DNA from: Elysia crispata
Lineage: Eukaryota; Mollusca; Gastropoda; Plakobranchidae
DNA: 64,000 nucleotides
Direction: 5' to 3'
Assembly (NCBI GenBank): GCA_033675545.1
Contig: JAWDGP010001382.1
Coordinates: 261,501-325,500 of the forward strand
The position numbers and the translations under genes were made by a program. Every line of letters starts with the position of its first letter. Within the stretch, counting starts at the first letter, position 1. The notes beneath the pieces are model-generated. The model saw only the letters and a list, made by a program, of their open reading frames with translations. It was not told the DNA's origin and did not search any database. Below, in pieces: positions 1-10,559 of the stretch.

Positions 1-28
1 TTGTATCTTACTCATTTGATCCTCCCAG

Positions 29-157
29 GCATGTAGGAGAAACTTTATGGAGAGTAGTATGTGTGGTTCATCATTGCTTATTATCCGCACAACTGGTACA
101 AGGTCAAGGACAATCGCCACATATGCACTGTGGAGCAGCTAGATGAGGTGCCTATCG
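29..157 (+). pseudogene. GABBR1-like ligand-domain exon piece 1
   Basis: In the frame starting at position 1 (codons at 40, 43 ...) the sequence reads EKLYGE, a TAG at 55-57, then YVWFIIAYYPHNWYKVKDN and CTVEQLDEVP. This follows the family's FG-K-KYVWFL-GWY-NW segment of the second lobe of the Venus-flytrap domain, where the TAG stands in place of a lysine. A further TAG lies at 34-36. An acceptor-like CCCAG precedes position 29, and a GT follows position 157. An alternative acceptor AG at 56-57 would skip both stops but has no pyrimidine tract. Confidence 0.65.
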
Positions 158-1500
158 GTTCAGTATAACTTTCTTATTTGTCAATGCTCAAAATACTGTA
201 GAAGCTTTATCTTGAAAGTGTGTAATTCCATTCAATATACTAAAGCTGTGTGCACACAAAAGTAGAAATGAAGCATGGAACTGAGGACAAAAGATGTCTT
301 AAAAAATATATATATATAATTTACCACAGACAAAAGTGTTAAAAAATTTAAATTTCAACATCAGAATTTGTTTTTATGGATATTTCCAAAATTTATAACA
401 GAGTGTTGATTTTATTTATAATATCTACTCTAATTTCACAAAGATGAATTATTACAATGCTCAAATTAAAAAGGTGTTGAGTCATTAAAAGAAATAGAAT
501 TGAAATAGTCCCTAACTATGCTCACCTTAACAATACAGAGTATACACCTGTATATGGAGTGATACAGTTCCTGGCACCAAAAAGGAAAGAAACTTTGCAT
601 AAATTTTTTTCTTTCTTAAATTATAAAAATACAACAATGACATATACTAGTTTTTTCAACTAAACCAGATTGGAGGAAAGAGGGATGAAGTTTGAAGGCT
701 CTGAAGAGATAAACGATGCCATTTATTGCGCTATGAATTCTATAAAATTGCTGAGAACATGCAAAATGCTACTTTCACAGCTAAAGGAGACCACATCGTA
801 TGGACTCAGGCGGAACAATTTACCAGTAAGTCCAGTTGTAACGGGATTTTTTTTTTTTTTGCATAGGTTTGATATTTGTATACCCAGTGACACAGATTAA
901 TAAAAGTTTATGAAAAAACATGTGGTCAAGATAATAGTTAAACAATGAGATAAGATGCGTTGAAAATTGGAAAAAGAATAATCTTTATTTAGGTTCAACA
1001 ATTTGGACTGAGAAAGAATAGGGAAGAAAAAGGAAAATAACAGGATATAAAAGGACCTCAAAGAGATAGAGCACAGGAAGATTATTAAAACAATCTCTCT
1101 TTTTTATGTAATATTGTATGAAATATTTATGTCTCTTTGTTTAGTATGTAGATCTTATACCTTATTGGTATGTCTTGATATATTTGCATTTTTTAATTTT
1201 TGAAACCTTGCATGATTTTTCACTTTGTATTTAAATAAATGATTGTCCGTACTAAATCAATCAGTTTTGCTTATCAGTTTAAAAAAACTCCCTTAGTCTC
1301 AAACTCAAATGATCTTTGCTGTGCTGATCATAGTACCTTCTAGTGGACAGACTCTGTGTTCATAATCCCAGACTCTGTTATCAACTTTCATCTGTGATTG
1401 GCTTAAACAGGTCATTGACTTCAGATTTGTTGGCATTAGCATCTGCAATGTTGTGGTGAGGAACCAAAAACAATTTCTATCCTTTCGATTTATATATATA
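158..1500. other. Intronic AT-rich sequence
   Basis: The stretches 158-668 and 826-1500 flank the second receptor piece. They are AT-rich with short TA runs (about 308-320 and 1490-1502). I see no exon for the missing part of the ligand domain and no transmembrane segment here. Confidence 0.5.
669..825 (+). pseudogene. GABBR1-like ligand-domain exon piece 2, frame-shifted
   Basis: The frame at 670 gives LEERGMKFEG then INDAIYCAMNS, matching the family's LEDFNY-ITDQIYRAMNS. From the short A run near 740 the match continues in another frame as ATFTAKGDHIVWTQAEQF, matching VVFDASGSRMAWTLIEQL. The protein is therefore recognisable end to end but needs a one-base shift. An acceptor-like ACCAG lies just upstream, and GTAAGT follows position 825 as an excellent donor. 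The segment encodes the C-terminal part of the ligand domain before TM1. Confidence 0.65.
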
Positions 1501-1501
1501 T

Positions 1502-1725
1502 TTCTTCTTCTTCTTGTTCGCTGATTCTAGCACCAGTCCAATCATCTTTATAAATGATTATGTCTTCTGTAGGTCCTCCTTTTGGCCATGGAGTTTGGTT
1601 TCTTTGGAGATAGTTCATGGCCATGTTTGTTTTCTGGCTTCCTCATATAAAGGGCTGGATTGTAGAACATGGTGTGGTGTTTCGTCTATACCACAGGCAC
1701 ATGAAGGGGAGGTTTTAGAGGTGCC
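1502..1725 (-). mobile_element. LINE remnant, 3' end of ORF2 (RNase H-type non-LTR element)
   Basis: On the minus strand the segment encodes the conserved C-terminus of many invertebrate LINE ORF2 proteins: SPSCACGIDETPHHVLQ (a Cys/His motif, C-C-H), then PLYEEARKQTWP and KLHGQKEDLQKT, spread over more than one frame. It ends on the left in a (GAA)n tail around 1502-1516, the usual kind of 3' terminus. The Cys/His motif is homologous to the left part of the remnant at 3090-4250, so these are two copies rather than one interrupted copy. It lies inside an intron of the receptor copy, in opposite orientation. Confidence 0.7.
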
Positions 1726-3089
1726 TATGGTCCCGGAAAATCCGGGAGATTCATGGATTTTTTTGCCGTATCCGCAAACCCAAATTTATCCGCAAAATCC
1801 TAGATTTTTTCATTTTGTTTCAACATTTAGACTGACCCAACATAAACAATTATAATCGGTTATTTTCGTTTTTTGTTTGGGGATTAGCGTGACCCAACAA
1901 TCCTATGAAAAAATAAATAGTGAGAATATAATTCTACGACGAGAACAATATTTTTCCATCAACGTGTATCAACCTGTGCGAAGATATAAAAGTGGGCGAA
2001 ATATATTGTGTACTTTAGTTTATTATTTATATTTTCAGTTCTAATATCGAGATTTGTATTGTAATTGAAATTATCCAATATATCGGTCCCATTAAGTTGT
2101 TTTACTTGTTTATTTTTTATCGTTCACTTGTCCGAAAAACATCGTTCTTTCCATCTTCACACCCAGACCTCACGGTTATTTCCAACAAAGAATCATTCTG
2201 ATTTCTTCATCCGGTAATAGGTAATGCAACTTGGCAGTTTCTTTTTGTTAAGATACATTCTAAATCTTATCGAGTATTAAGATCGATTGGGAAATCCTAG
2301 AGCTAGAACTAGATAATCAAAACCGGGCATGACATGAGACTATAAGTATAGTCGGTGATTTTCATTTTTTATTATTTTTTGCTCAGAGAAAAGGAGGTGA
2401 TATTCATTCCAAGGTAAATAATTATAAGTCTAGATCTAAATGTTACTTGTGAGATTGTTATTTTCTTTTTTACATGGCCAAGCGAAGCCTAATGAGACGT
2501 TCTAAATCTAATCAATATTTTTCATATTCAGCTGAAATTTTTATCTTTTTAAAAGAAAAGATAAAGATAAGGTGAGCAGCGCTAAGTATGTAAGCCAGAA
2601 TATAGGCCTTTATGTATACTGTGATGAGTAAGCTTTTATGGCACTTCAGTTGAGCCAATAAAATACAGAAAGCGGTAACAACTAACATTTGTGGGACACA
2701 GCTGTAGATGAGCTACAACAGATCATTTAACCTGTTAGTCTGAGTACAAAAAAAAGAGCCAAATCAGAAAGAAAAAAATACTCCACAATCATGGCTCTTT
2801 GGACAATCCAATTTTGTTTAAATTTAGAGGGGGGGGGTGGGGGGGGGTGGGAGGGGTAGAGAGAGAGAGAGAGCTCCTGTCCAGGCAGCAAGCAATAGAC
2901 CTATTTTAAAAAGTTCAGTAAAAAATTGTCTGTCCAGTTCTCATCCTTGGTATTATAATTCCTTTTTATACCTTAGTCCTAGCGTATTGTTTCAGACAGC
3001 TGGTTGGTTTTATCAATGCTTTAAGTGATATTAGCAAACACAGATGTCGTTTTTTAAAAATTAAAATTAGCTTCGTCATGCTTTGTCCC
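1726..3089. other. Intronic sequence without recognised gene
   Basis: This is unassigned AT-rich DNA between the two LINE remnants. It begins with a small perfect palindrome (TCCCGGA, 3-nt loop, TCCGGGA at 1731-1747). A poly-G/GA patch lies at 2829-2872. No open frame here resembles a known protein. Confidence 0.5.
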
Positions 3090-4250
3090 TGATTTTGCTC
3101 CAAATTCCCCGAATTTGGTGTGTGGTTTCCCTGAAAGGCATAGGTTGGGATAGGCACCTCTGAGGTTTCTATTTTGATTTTATATAGATGTCTTTTTAGG
3201 CAGCAGTGCCTATGATGGTTTGGTCCCATCTCTCCAATGTGTGGTACTCATTTGTTTGTTGTGGAAAGGGGGGGGGGGGGACAATTGCATTCAGCAGGGA
3301 TTTTTATTCCTGTAGAGTCACTGAGTTCTCATATTGAGTCTCACTGACACCTTCCTTTGCCATTTTGTCTACAACTTCATTTCCTAGATTCCGCAGTGAG
3401 CTGGTATCCATTGCAGGTCAACACTGTAACATTTGGAAAGCTTTTTAGCTGCCTGGTCAGGTCAGGTAACTTGTCTCCAGCTCTAGCCTTCAAGACTGAT
3501 TTGGCATCTGTGAAGATGGCAACTTGCTTGCATTCACCTCTATGTTGTTCAGCTTTTGTCTATGCCATACACAAAGTCTTGCACAACAGCAGCATAGCTG
3601 GTACAGTACTTTCCTGTTGACTTGCTGATTTTGTGCCTTTCTCCTTCGGGAGTAAAGATGACTATGCCTGCTGCGTCGTTGGTCACTGTATTTGTGTCTG
3701 ATCGGTCAGAACATACATGTACCCAGGATTTTAAAGGGAACATGTCCTCTATCATTGCTGGTGTTTGATTACTTTTGATAGTGCTGTCTTGCTTATCTCC
3801 TTGGGTTACATGGGGGACTGTTAATTTGATATTTATGTTCCGTGTGGTTTCATTCCATATCTGTCATATCATGTCAGTTTCTATTGCGGCGGTGGAAGGT
3901 GTGCCTGTGTTAAAATGCTGCTTAACATTTTACTCTGATGTTCAAAACTGCTACGCTTTAGGCGACTTGTTGGGTTGTTGTAGTCAGTGATTGCTCTGCA
4001 TGCAGGTAGTTTTGGCTGCTTGGATCACAATCTTGGGGTCTCTCCTGTCTTATAACTCACCGGGCCCTGGTCTTGAATGGCATTGAGATGCTAATTTTTA
4101 GCACTCCGGCCCTGATCTTCTTGATGTTCGGGGCGGTCTTCGCGAATTTTTTGAAGTACGCATATAACCATCGGGTGTTCTCGCTTGCTTACGCTAACTT
4201 TCGAACTTTTTGGGGTACCCGAACTGACCTACTCCTACTATTTTTTAGTA
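3090..4250 (-). mobile_element. LINE remnant with RNase H domain
   Basis: The minus strand encodes, right to left: the end of the reverse transcriptase (MPFKTRAR near 4080, ERRDPKI near 4050, SRLKRSSFEHQ near 3960), an RNase H start (WVHVCSDRSDTN, then AAGIVIFTPEGE, 3660-3730), a second RNase H part (VAIFTDAKSVLKA about 3500, VVDKMAKEG about 3370), and the start of the C-terminal region (KRHLYKIKIETSE, about 3180). The order is that of I/Nimb/Jockey-like non-LTR elements, which have a C-terminal RNase H. Several frame changes and stops show a dead, old copy. The exact clade cannot be fixed by eye. Confidence 0.75.
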
Positions 4251-4807
4251 TATCAAATAGAAGATTGTTATGGTGCAATTTCTGTTATTTTCATCATTAA
4301 TTTGACCGATTAGTCTCCATTGTTTGCTGGTATCTTTTTCAAGGTTTAGTGATGCTGTTTTGTCTTGATAACTTTCTATTTTGAGCTGGTTCTTAGTTTT
4401 GAGAAACAGTGCTGTGGCTTTTTGTACAAAGGAAGCTGAAAGAATTTTAAAAAAGCCTTATTGAATTTTAATAAGCATTTTGAACTAGATATTTTACTTT
4501 AAGACTTTCAAGAGAGTTATATAATTGAAAACTCTGGCTGTTTATTTCAATAAAACTTAAGAATTTTGTCAAAAACCTTATTTATGAACATATTTTAAAA
4601 AATCAAGTCACATTTTAGATTTTAGCTTTTTGGGTGTGTGATTGAACTGGCTTTGATAAGCCTGTATTTCAGAGTACTTATTAATGGTTTTTCGCTATTT
4701 TTTTTTTGCAGGCTCAAGTATTTTGTAAAGTATTGTCAAGTATTTTCAACAGGGTGTTTCTTAACTTGAAACTAAATTAGATTTTTTGCTGATGTAAATC
4801 ATTACAG
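4251..4807. other. Intronic AT-rich sequence
   Basis: This is AT-rich sequence without recognisable coding matter. The upstream half of TM6, expected directly before the TM7 exon, was looked for here and not found. Confidence 0.45.
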
Positions 4808-4936
4808 GTGCTGTGTGTTATTACTGCCCCAATCTCCATCATCTTCAGCAATCAGGAAAAAACGACTTTTGACTTAGTCTCTCTGGCCATTGTGTTGTGC
4901 AGCTTCCTGTCCATGGGCCTCATCATTATCCCTGAG
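4808..4936 (+). pseudogene. GABBR1-like exon encoding transmembrane helix 7
   Basis: This 129-nt, 43-codon segment is open, has an ATTACAG acceptor and is followed by GTATTG. It reads VLCVITAPISIIFSNQ then SLAIVLCSFLSMGLIIIPE. The family counterpart in vertebrate GABBR1 is VLCLITAPVTMILSSQ...SLAIVFSSYITLVVLFVPK. It holds the end of TM6, the last extracellular loop and TM7. By itself it shows no lesion; it is classed as pseudogenic because of its partners. It is the strongest evidence for the receptor assignment. Confidence 0.8.
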
Positions 4937-5269
4937 GTATTGTTATTGCGGTTCAATTATTGTATGCCATAAGAGCAGCTTTGATCAGTTGATTTTTACA
5001 TACTGCAAGCGTCTCACACAGCTATCCAAGCAGTTTTTTACTGTTTTGTTGTTATTTCTTTCTTCTTTTTCCAGCTCTTCCTCTTTCGCTGTCTGTCTCT
5101 TGTCAATCTCCCTCCCCCCCTCTTTCTCTCTTTATAATTTTTGTGTCTCATCTCTCCTTTTTTATACATTTTTATCCCTTTTATGTCTGCCTCAAAATAA
5201 GTATATTACTCACTCTTTCTCTCTAACTGTGTGTAGCTATTTCTTTGTTTTCTTTCGAGCTCATCCTCT

Positions 5270-5572
5270 TTCACTCTATCAGTCTATGTCTCTGTCTGTC
5301 CCTCTGTATCTTTCTCTCTCTTCACTCTATGTCTCTGTCTGTCCCTCTGTATCTCTCTCTCTCTCTTCACTCTATGTCTCTGTCTGTCCCTCTGTATCTC
5401 TCTCTCTCTCTTCACTCTATGTCTCTGTCTGTCCCTCTGTATCTCTCTCTCTCTCTTCACTCTATGTCTCTGTCTGTCCCTCTGTATCTCTCTCTCTCTT
5501 CACTCTATGTCTCTGTCTGTCCCTCTGTATCTCTCTCTCTCTCTTCACTCTATGTCTCTGTCTGTCCCTCTG

Positions 5573-5656
<84 letters not shown>
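5270..5656. repeat. CT-rich minisatellite plus (CT)n tract
   Basis: About seven copies of a 43-46 bp unit containing TCACTCTATGTCTCTGTCTG and CCCTCTGTAT lie head to tail from 5270 to about 5575 and run into about 80 bp of pure (CT)n. Unit length differs only by the number of CT dinucleotides. The unit is open in all forward frames, which produces long Ser/Leu-rich ORFs that are not genes. Confidence 0.9.
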
Positions 5657-5659
<3 letters not shown>

Positions 5660-6590
5660 GTGTCCATCTGTCTGTCTCTATCTCTCTGTGTCCTATTTCT
5701 GTCTAGTATAAATTTCTCTTTCTCTCCTTCTCTCTCTTTTTTTTTGGTCTTGGTCCTATGAAATATCATCTATTTTATACCTTTGTATCTCTGTGTATGT
5801 CAGAATATTATTCACTGTTTCTCTCTAGCTGTATGGCGCTAGTTCTTTCCTTTCTTTAAAGTTCTTTCTCTTCCACTCTCTATGTCTCTCTTTCTCTGTC
5901 TCTAACTTCTTTGTTTCTCTCCTCTCAATTTCGATGATTTTATATCTTTATGTGCCTGTCTATGTCAGTATTTTACTCCCTATTTGTCTTAAACTGAGTG
6001 GCACTATTCAATTTTTCCCTTCCTACTTCCTCTCACTCTCTCTCTCTCTCTCTAAAAACCTAATGCAGGGTCATGTTTACATACAGGGAAGTAACTGTTG
6101 AAAAGGAATATTTCCGACAACTCAGGTAAAAAAACGGTTGAAAGAAAACCTGTGTGAAATGCGTTTTTCTCTTATCCTTGTGACTTAAATTGTATTAAAT
6201 CTTTCTATGAAGTTGTTGAAATCACAGAGATCTTTATATTGAAGTAGTAAAACTATCAAACAAATACAAGCTAACCATCTGTCTCTGTCTTTCTGTATCT
6301 CTCTATGTCTCTCTTTCACTCTCTCTCTCTACTTGTCTCTCTGTCATACACTCTTTCTCACTCTGTACACACACACCCTGAGAACACATGGACCAAAAAA
6401 TATTTCCAGATGTGGGCGATAACTTATTGAGTTATTATAGTTAACAGAAAGAAGCCATCAACCTCTAGATCTAGTATTGTTACAAACATAATAAAAAATG
6501 AAGATACAGGTAAATTTAGTCCAATGGCAAGATGCTCACCTGTATCCAAATTTAGTTCAACAGAAGGGAAAATTCTCTTTTGAACTCATG
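5657..6590. other. Intronic CT-rich sequence, no gene seen
   Basis: Pyrimidine-rich sequence with further short (CT)n patches (6030-6055, 6290-6370). A short segment at 6080-6134 ends in a good donor (CTCAG|GTAAA) and is open in one frame (TYREVTVEKEYFRQL), but its phase does not fit the neighbouring receptor exons, so it is not called. Confidence 0.4.
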
Positions 6591-6591
6591 A

Positions 6592-7835
6592 GTCAATCAA
6601 TCAGGTGCCATGCTCTTTAATGTAGGCTGTCATGACTTTGCATGCATCTCTATCCCATGTCATTTTCAGCACTTCTGTCACTCATCCTTATTTGAGCCAC
6701 TTTACTAGTCCATCCAACACTTGTTGATGATGTCTTCCCCTGCTGCATTTTCTTATAATCATTCCAGTTTTCACAAGATGTTTTAGTCTCTCTCCTCTCA
6801 TCCCATGGCCAAAAAACGTTGCCTGGCATTTACGTATTCTATTTATGCGTGATCTTGCGCTATTCTTGATGCAATTTCAGTGTAAGTTATGTCCATCACT
6901 TCATATTAAAGAAGCCAAGTATTTGAATTGATCCCTTTGCTTGAGTTTATTCCCGTGAATAAAAATGTTGATGTGTGGACGCTCATTGCTTCAACTGACC
7001 ACTATTACTTCTATCTTTTTGCTATTGAATTCCAACCCTTTCTTTCTGCTTTCTTCTTTGAAGATGTCTAATAATTGTCGCAACTCTTATTTTCTTGAAT
7101 TAATACAGTATCATCAGTATATCTCAATTGTATGTTGTGCCCTCCTTCTTTAATTCTTAGATATCCTTCTGGGTTTTGCATAATAATTTCACTATAGGGA
7201 GAGAAAAGGTCTGAGAAAAGCACACATCCTTGTGTGACACCACGCTTTTTTTTTTTTTTTAATTTGCTGATTTCCCCGTCAACTTGCATTGCTGCTGCCT
7301 GTTCCCAGTGCGTGTTTTAAATCCCTGATGGATCTTTTCCGTCTATCTTCAACTGTGTTAATTGTATGATTATCTCACTTTGTCATACTTTGTCAAATGC
7401 CTCCATTTAGTTAATGAAGCACAGATTTACCTCTTTTTGTACTTCCAGAGCTTGTTCTATCATAGTTCAAGGGTGTGGATTGCATTTGTCGTACATTTTC
7501 CCTTCACACAGTTCCTCTGTTATTACTGCTTTGATTTTGTTTCCGACTCGCATCATGATGATTCTTAAAAGTATTCTGGTGGTATGACTCATAAAAGAGT
7601 TCATTCTATGGAATTTACACTTTGTTGTCCATGGTTTCTTTCGGCATTGCTATAAATATGGATTTCGAGATGTCTAGTGGAATCTAACCTGTGTCATAGA
7701 TTTTGTTGAGTAATGTTGTGATCTTATCAATTCCATAGACTTGAAGTGCTTCTAAAAGTTCCACTGATATACTGCCTGGACCTGTTGATTTGCCTAATTT
7801 CATCTTTCTTATTGCTCCCTGGATCTGATAACAAA
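6592..7835 (-). mobile_element. LINE remnant (second family), reverse transcriptase with internal deletion
   Basis: Reading right to left on the minus strand: GKSTGPGSISVELLEALQ (about 7790), QVDGEISK (about 7285), RGVTQGCVLFSDLF (7245), YSEIIMQNPEGY, then LRYTDDTVLI, the YxDD reverse-transcriptase active site (7100). Next come EESRKKGLEFNSKK (7050), NKLKQRDQFKYL (6920), a deletion, RINRIRKCQATFFGHGM (6825) and the C-terminus ACKVMTAYIKEHGT (6625), followed by a short ATTGATTGA tail at about 6592. Many stops and frame changes are present. Two more copies of the same family lie on the plus strand at 24878-25430 and 27916-28085. Confidence 0.8.
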
Positions 7836-8784
7836 CTAAAAAAAAATAAATTAAATGTGCAAGATGTTTTTTTTTATTAAATAAATTGAATTTTTTTTTT
7901 TTTTTACAAAATGTGTCATTAAAAAAGTTTGAACATCAAATTATAGCACAATTTTAGAAAATCATCAAAAAACATAAAAGGTAATGGCTTTCTGGTTCTT
8001 GCATCTAACTGATTTAGGTCTGTAATATGTGTAAAAATGTGGGGATATATTTTTAGAAAGTACCTTTTTTCTCAAAAAGCAAGTAGCTGAGGTCAGTGTC
8101 AGGCACATGTTATGGTACAACCCGTTATATTACCTTCCACAGAATTTTAAACCAGTATTTATGTTTTCTTTTGGTTTAGCAACTGAAAAATGCAACAAAG
8201 ATACTATTAAGTCATCAGACCCCTTACAAAAGAAGCTTTCTAAAGGTATTTTACTAGGTGCCCCTGCAAATTTGATGTGGAAAATTTATTCATCAAATAT
8301 GACCAGCAAAATCCATGACCATCTAAAACAGAATGCATAAATGACAAGAATGGTAAGCCTGATAAAAATAGTTAGTTGCAAAGTAGACCTTCAGAAGGGG
8401 CAAACCATTGCAGTATAAAATGAAAACACAGTGATATACTTCTCAGGATTATTTTGGCGCTTTGCTAAATTCTTATTGTCTAAAGGAAATAAGAGTAATA
8501 ACTCCTAAAACTGTACATCACTACTACGTCTACAGTTTCCCATCTTCCAGGTCATACCTAGACATTTTTAATACAAATCTCAAAGTACATAGATTCCCAA
8601 GATGTATGTCTGTATTATCCGAAATCTATGACTTTTTATGACTTTTGAGGAACCTGCCCTTTTTCTTTTTCTAAAAAGATTTTGAATGATGCTGCTATAT
8701 CTGTAACAAGTTTCTCTAACATTTGCACAAAAAAATTCCTTCTTTTCTGTTTAAATTTTATGTAATTCTGCAAAATCCACAGAG
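7836..8784. other. Intronic sequence with an exon-like ORF and a short duplicated exon edge
   Basis: AT-rich. At 8180-8340 an AG-preceded segment stays open for about 53 codons to a TAA (TEKCNKDTIKSSD ... HDHLKQNA) but resembles nothing I know. At about 8072-8120 there is a copy of the 3' edge of the coiled-coil exon and the start of its intron (matches 8878-8927: CTCAAAAA, then GCTGAGGTCAGTGTCAGGCA). That copy keeps five A where the exon now has four. Confidence 0.45.
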
Positions 8785-8897
8785 GAATGGCCAGGCGTGA
8801 TAAAGAGTCTGACTGATTCCCTGGTCAATCGGGAGGAAGAGGAGAGACATCAGAGGAATCTAAAAGAGGATGAACAGCTCAAAAACCAAACAGCTGA
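8785..8897 (+). pseudogene. GABBR1-like cytoplasmic/coiled-coil exon 1
   Basis: After an AG acceptor the frame reads EWPGVIKSLTDSLV, REEEERHQRNLKEDEQLK, then TKQLR up to GTCAGT. This corresponds to the start of the C-terminal coiled coil of GABA-B subunit 1 (invertebrate form EEERYQKL-ENEEL). With four A after CTC the exon ends in phase 2, which puts the next exon out of frame. With five A, as in the partial copy at 8072-8120, the phase would fit. A one-base loss is therefore likely. Confidence 0.6.
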
Positions 8898-9371
8898 GGT
8901 CAGTGTCAGGCACAAGTTATGGTACATCCTTTAATAAAACCGTACTTCTCTTCCCTTGTGCATTTCCAAGTAAGATTCACAGGAAAACAAGGAAGACATT
9001 TTACAAATGGGAGACATTCTGTGTTTCACTTATAGAGCTAATGAAGCAATTCACTAGACAGCCTTTGTAAGGTTTTAGGTTCCTATGCCGGGATTAGGTC
9101 AAATGTCATGCAAGCAATCCTGTCTTAATCCCTATGGGGCTCAACAGAATCTGAAATTGTATTTGCATTTAAATTTTTACCTGATAGAGGTTAAAGGACT
9201 AATTAACTTATACACTAACACTTCTCTTTTTCACCCTTATTTGTTGCAATACTCAAAGCATTTGATTTTCTACTCAAAGATATTGTGGGAAAGTCTGTCA
9301 AGCAACTCTAGTTCATTTTTCCCACCTCACGTTTGCTCATAGGAAAAGTCCATTTGTAAATTTCTTGTTAG

Positions 9372-9425
9372 ATGGAGGATCGAATGAAAGTCACAAACCA
9401 CAAGCTGCAGGATAAACCAGTAAAG
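9372..9425 (+). pseudogene. GABBR1-like coiled-coil exon 2
   Basis: An 18-codon segment between TTGTTAG and GTGCAT reads MEDRMKVTNHKLQDKPVK, a plausible continuation of the heptads (family: KEEKIRVLRQRL). It is multiple-of-three in length and phase 0. It joins correctly only if the previous exon is restored to phase 0, which is one sign that the locus is damaged. Confidence 0.5.
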
Positions 9426-9471
9426 GTGCATACTTGTAACTCAACCACCACATTCATGACTCTCTCTTCAG

Positions 9472-9796
9472 GCCCCAGCACCAATATAACAACAGCACCT
9501 GCTGCTGCTGCTGGAGGATGAGTTTTCAACAGCATCGACCACACCAGGGTCATTATACTATCCACCCATACTGGTAGGGGGTTAGCTATCAAACATCCAG
9601 TGATGAAAGTGGAAAACAAGTCAATTGTTTTGGTGCTCCACAGTCCATCACCTCAGGGGCATCTCTTGAACATCCGGACACTGGTCAGCTTATCCAACTG
9701 AAAAAGCTTATTCCCGTCGTTATTGCTAGGGAGGCAATTCCAACAAGTCAAACTGTAGTTCATGATCCTGATGCCCAGTGCATTTTTCTGGAGTAG
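9472..9796 (+). pseudogene. GABBR1-like C-terminal tail (putative)
   Basis: Preceded by a pyrimidine-rich CTCTCTTCAG acceptor. One frame (codons from 9473) is open to the TAG at 9794 except for a TAG at 9575-9577, and reads SYQTSSDESGKQVN, FGAPQSITSGASLEHP and VVHDPDAQCIFLE. It is polar and Ser/Pro/Thr-rich as in GPCR tails, but such tails are poorly conserved, so the assignment rests on position. In another frame the first third reads LLLLLEDEFSTAST, which is shared with the inverted copy at 17480-18160. Confidence 0.4.
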
Positions 9797-10385
9797 AGAG
9801 AAATATAACAAATTTCAACAATGAAGGAGGTACAAAGCAAAGAATGTTGTCATCAAACAAAATGAAATATGATCAGCAAAAGACAAAGGATAGAATTTGA
9901 GCATGCATAATAATAGATCGAGGGTGGAAGGTGAAAAAAAAAGATAGTGAATGAAGAAAGAGATGGCTGAAAGGTACTGAATAAAGGCAAAAATAGATAA
10001 ACGAGAATGGGAAAGACACAAAAAAGGATGAGGAATGAAAAAAGGATGTTAGAGAAAAGATAATGTTCGACATGAGTGGAGGGAGACAAATAGAGGATAG
10101 AGCTAAAGAAGGGAGGATTGAGTACACAGATAGAGGACTAGGGATGGTCAATTTTTATATGGAAGTGGAGGGAGGGAGAATGAAGAAATAAAATTACTCA
10201 GGCTATCCTGCAGATTTTAATCCTTGTCATGAACTATCTCACGCCATTCAGGATATCTTTTTTTTTTAATTTGCTTGCATTTGAAAATGTGCAATTTCAA
10301 GCAAATGTTCTTTTGATACATGTGATAAATATTGTTTTGATGTAAACTGCAGTTTTAATTTAATCTTTGAATTAGGTAGCTTTTT
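9480..10385 (+). repeat. Inverted segmental duplication, copy 1
   Basis: From the receptor tail to about 10385 this sequence is the reverse complement of 17480-18160, roughly 75-85% alike by eye. Shared landmarks: GAGGATGAGTTTTCAACAGC (9512 region), AGAGAGAAATATAA (9795), a purine-rich stretch 9850-10190, GGATATCTTTTT (10252) and GATAAATATTGTTTTGATGT (10325) with TTTAATTTAATCTTTGAA (10355). Copy 1 holds about 180 bp of the tail exon that copy 2 lacks. Confidence 0.75.
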
Positions 10386-10559
10386 TTAGTGATGGTTTCA
10401 TTTTGAAATAGAATTAATTATTTAAGAATGAAATGAAAAAATTATGGTGAGGGGGTAAAAAAGTATGAATGAAGATAATAAATGCAAAAGATATGCATTC
10501 TTTGTAAAATTTCTACGTTCTTCCCATTGTCTTTGCACTGTGACTCTGAGTTGTGCAAG

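Larger units (their letters stand above)
29..9796 (+). pseudogene. GABBR1: GABA-B receptor subunit 1-like gene, decayed copy (overall span)
   Basis: Six exon-like pieces in one orientation match, in the right order, the metabotropic GABA-B receptor subunit 1: two pieces of the Venus-flytrap ligand domain (29-157, 669-825), the seventh membrane helix (4808-4936), a cytoplasmic coiled coil (8785-8897, 9372-9425) and a C-terminal tail (9472-9796). The family is a class C G-protein-coupled receptor that works as a heterodimer held by this coiled coil. Against function: two in-frame TAG codons in the first piece, a 1-nt shift inside the second, a phase break between the two coiled-coil pieces, another TAG in the tail, and no sequence for TM1-TM6 in the 4 kb where they belong, which is occupied by LINE remnants. 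I read it as a partial duplicate in decay. An error-prone assembly could explain the 1-nt shifts, both in A runs, but not the TAG codons or the missing helices. Confidence 0.7.

Noticed and set aside
4890-5711. 273-codon open frame rich in Ser and Leu
   Set aside because: It is produced by the CT-rich minisatellite and the (CT)n tract; its start lies out of frame within the TM7 exon.
6062-6134. Short exon-like segment between the TM7 and coiled-coil pieces
   Set aside because: Its open frame does not fit the phase of either neighbour and has no similarity to the receptor tail.
8870-9070. 66-codon frame overlapping the coiled-coil exon
   Set aside because: It is read-through of the coiled-coil frame into the following intron.
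29-9577. Use of TAG as a sense codon, since three stops in the receptor copy are TAG
   Set aside because: Molluscan nuclear genes use the standard code, two of the three sites are simple AAG-to-TAG changes, and other lesions exist in the same copy.
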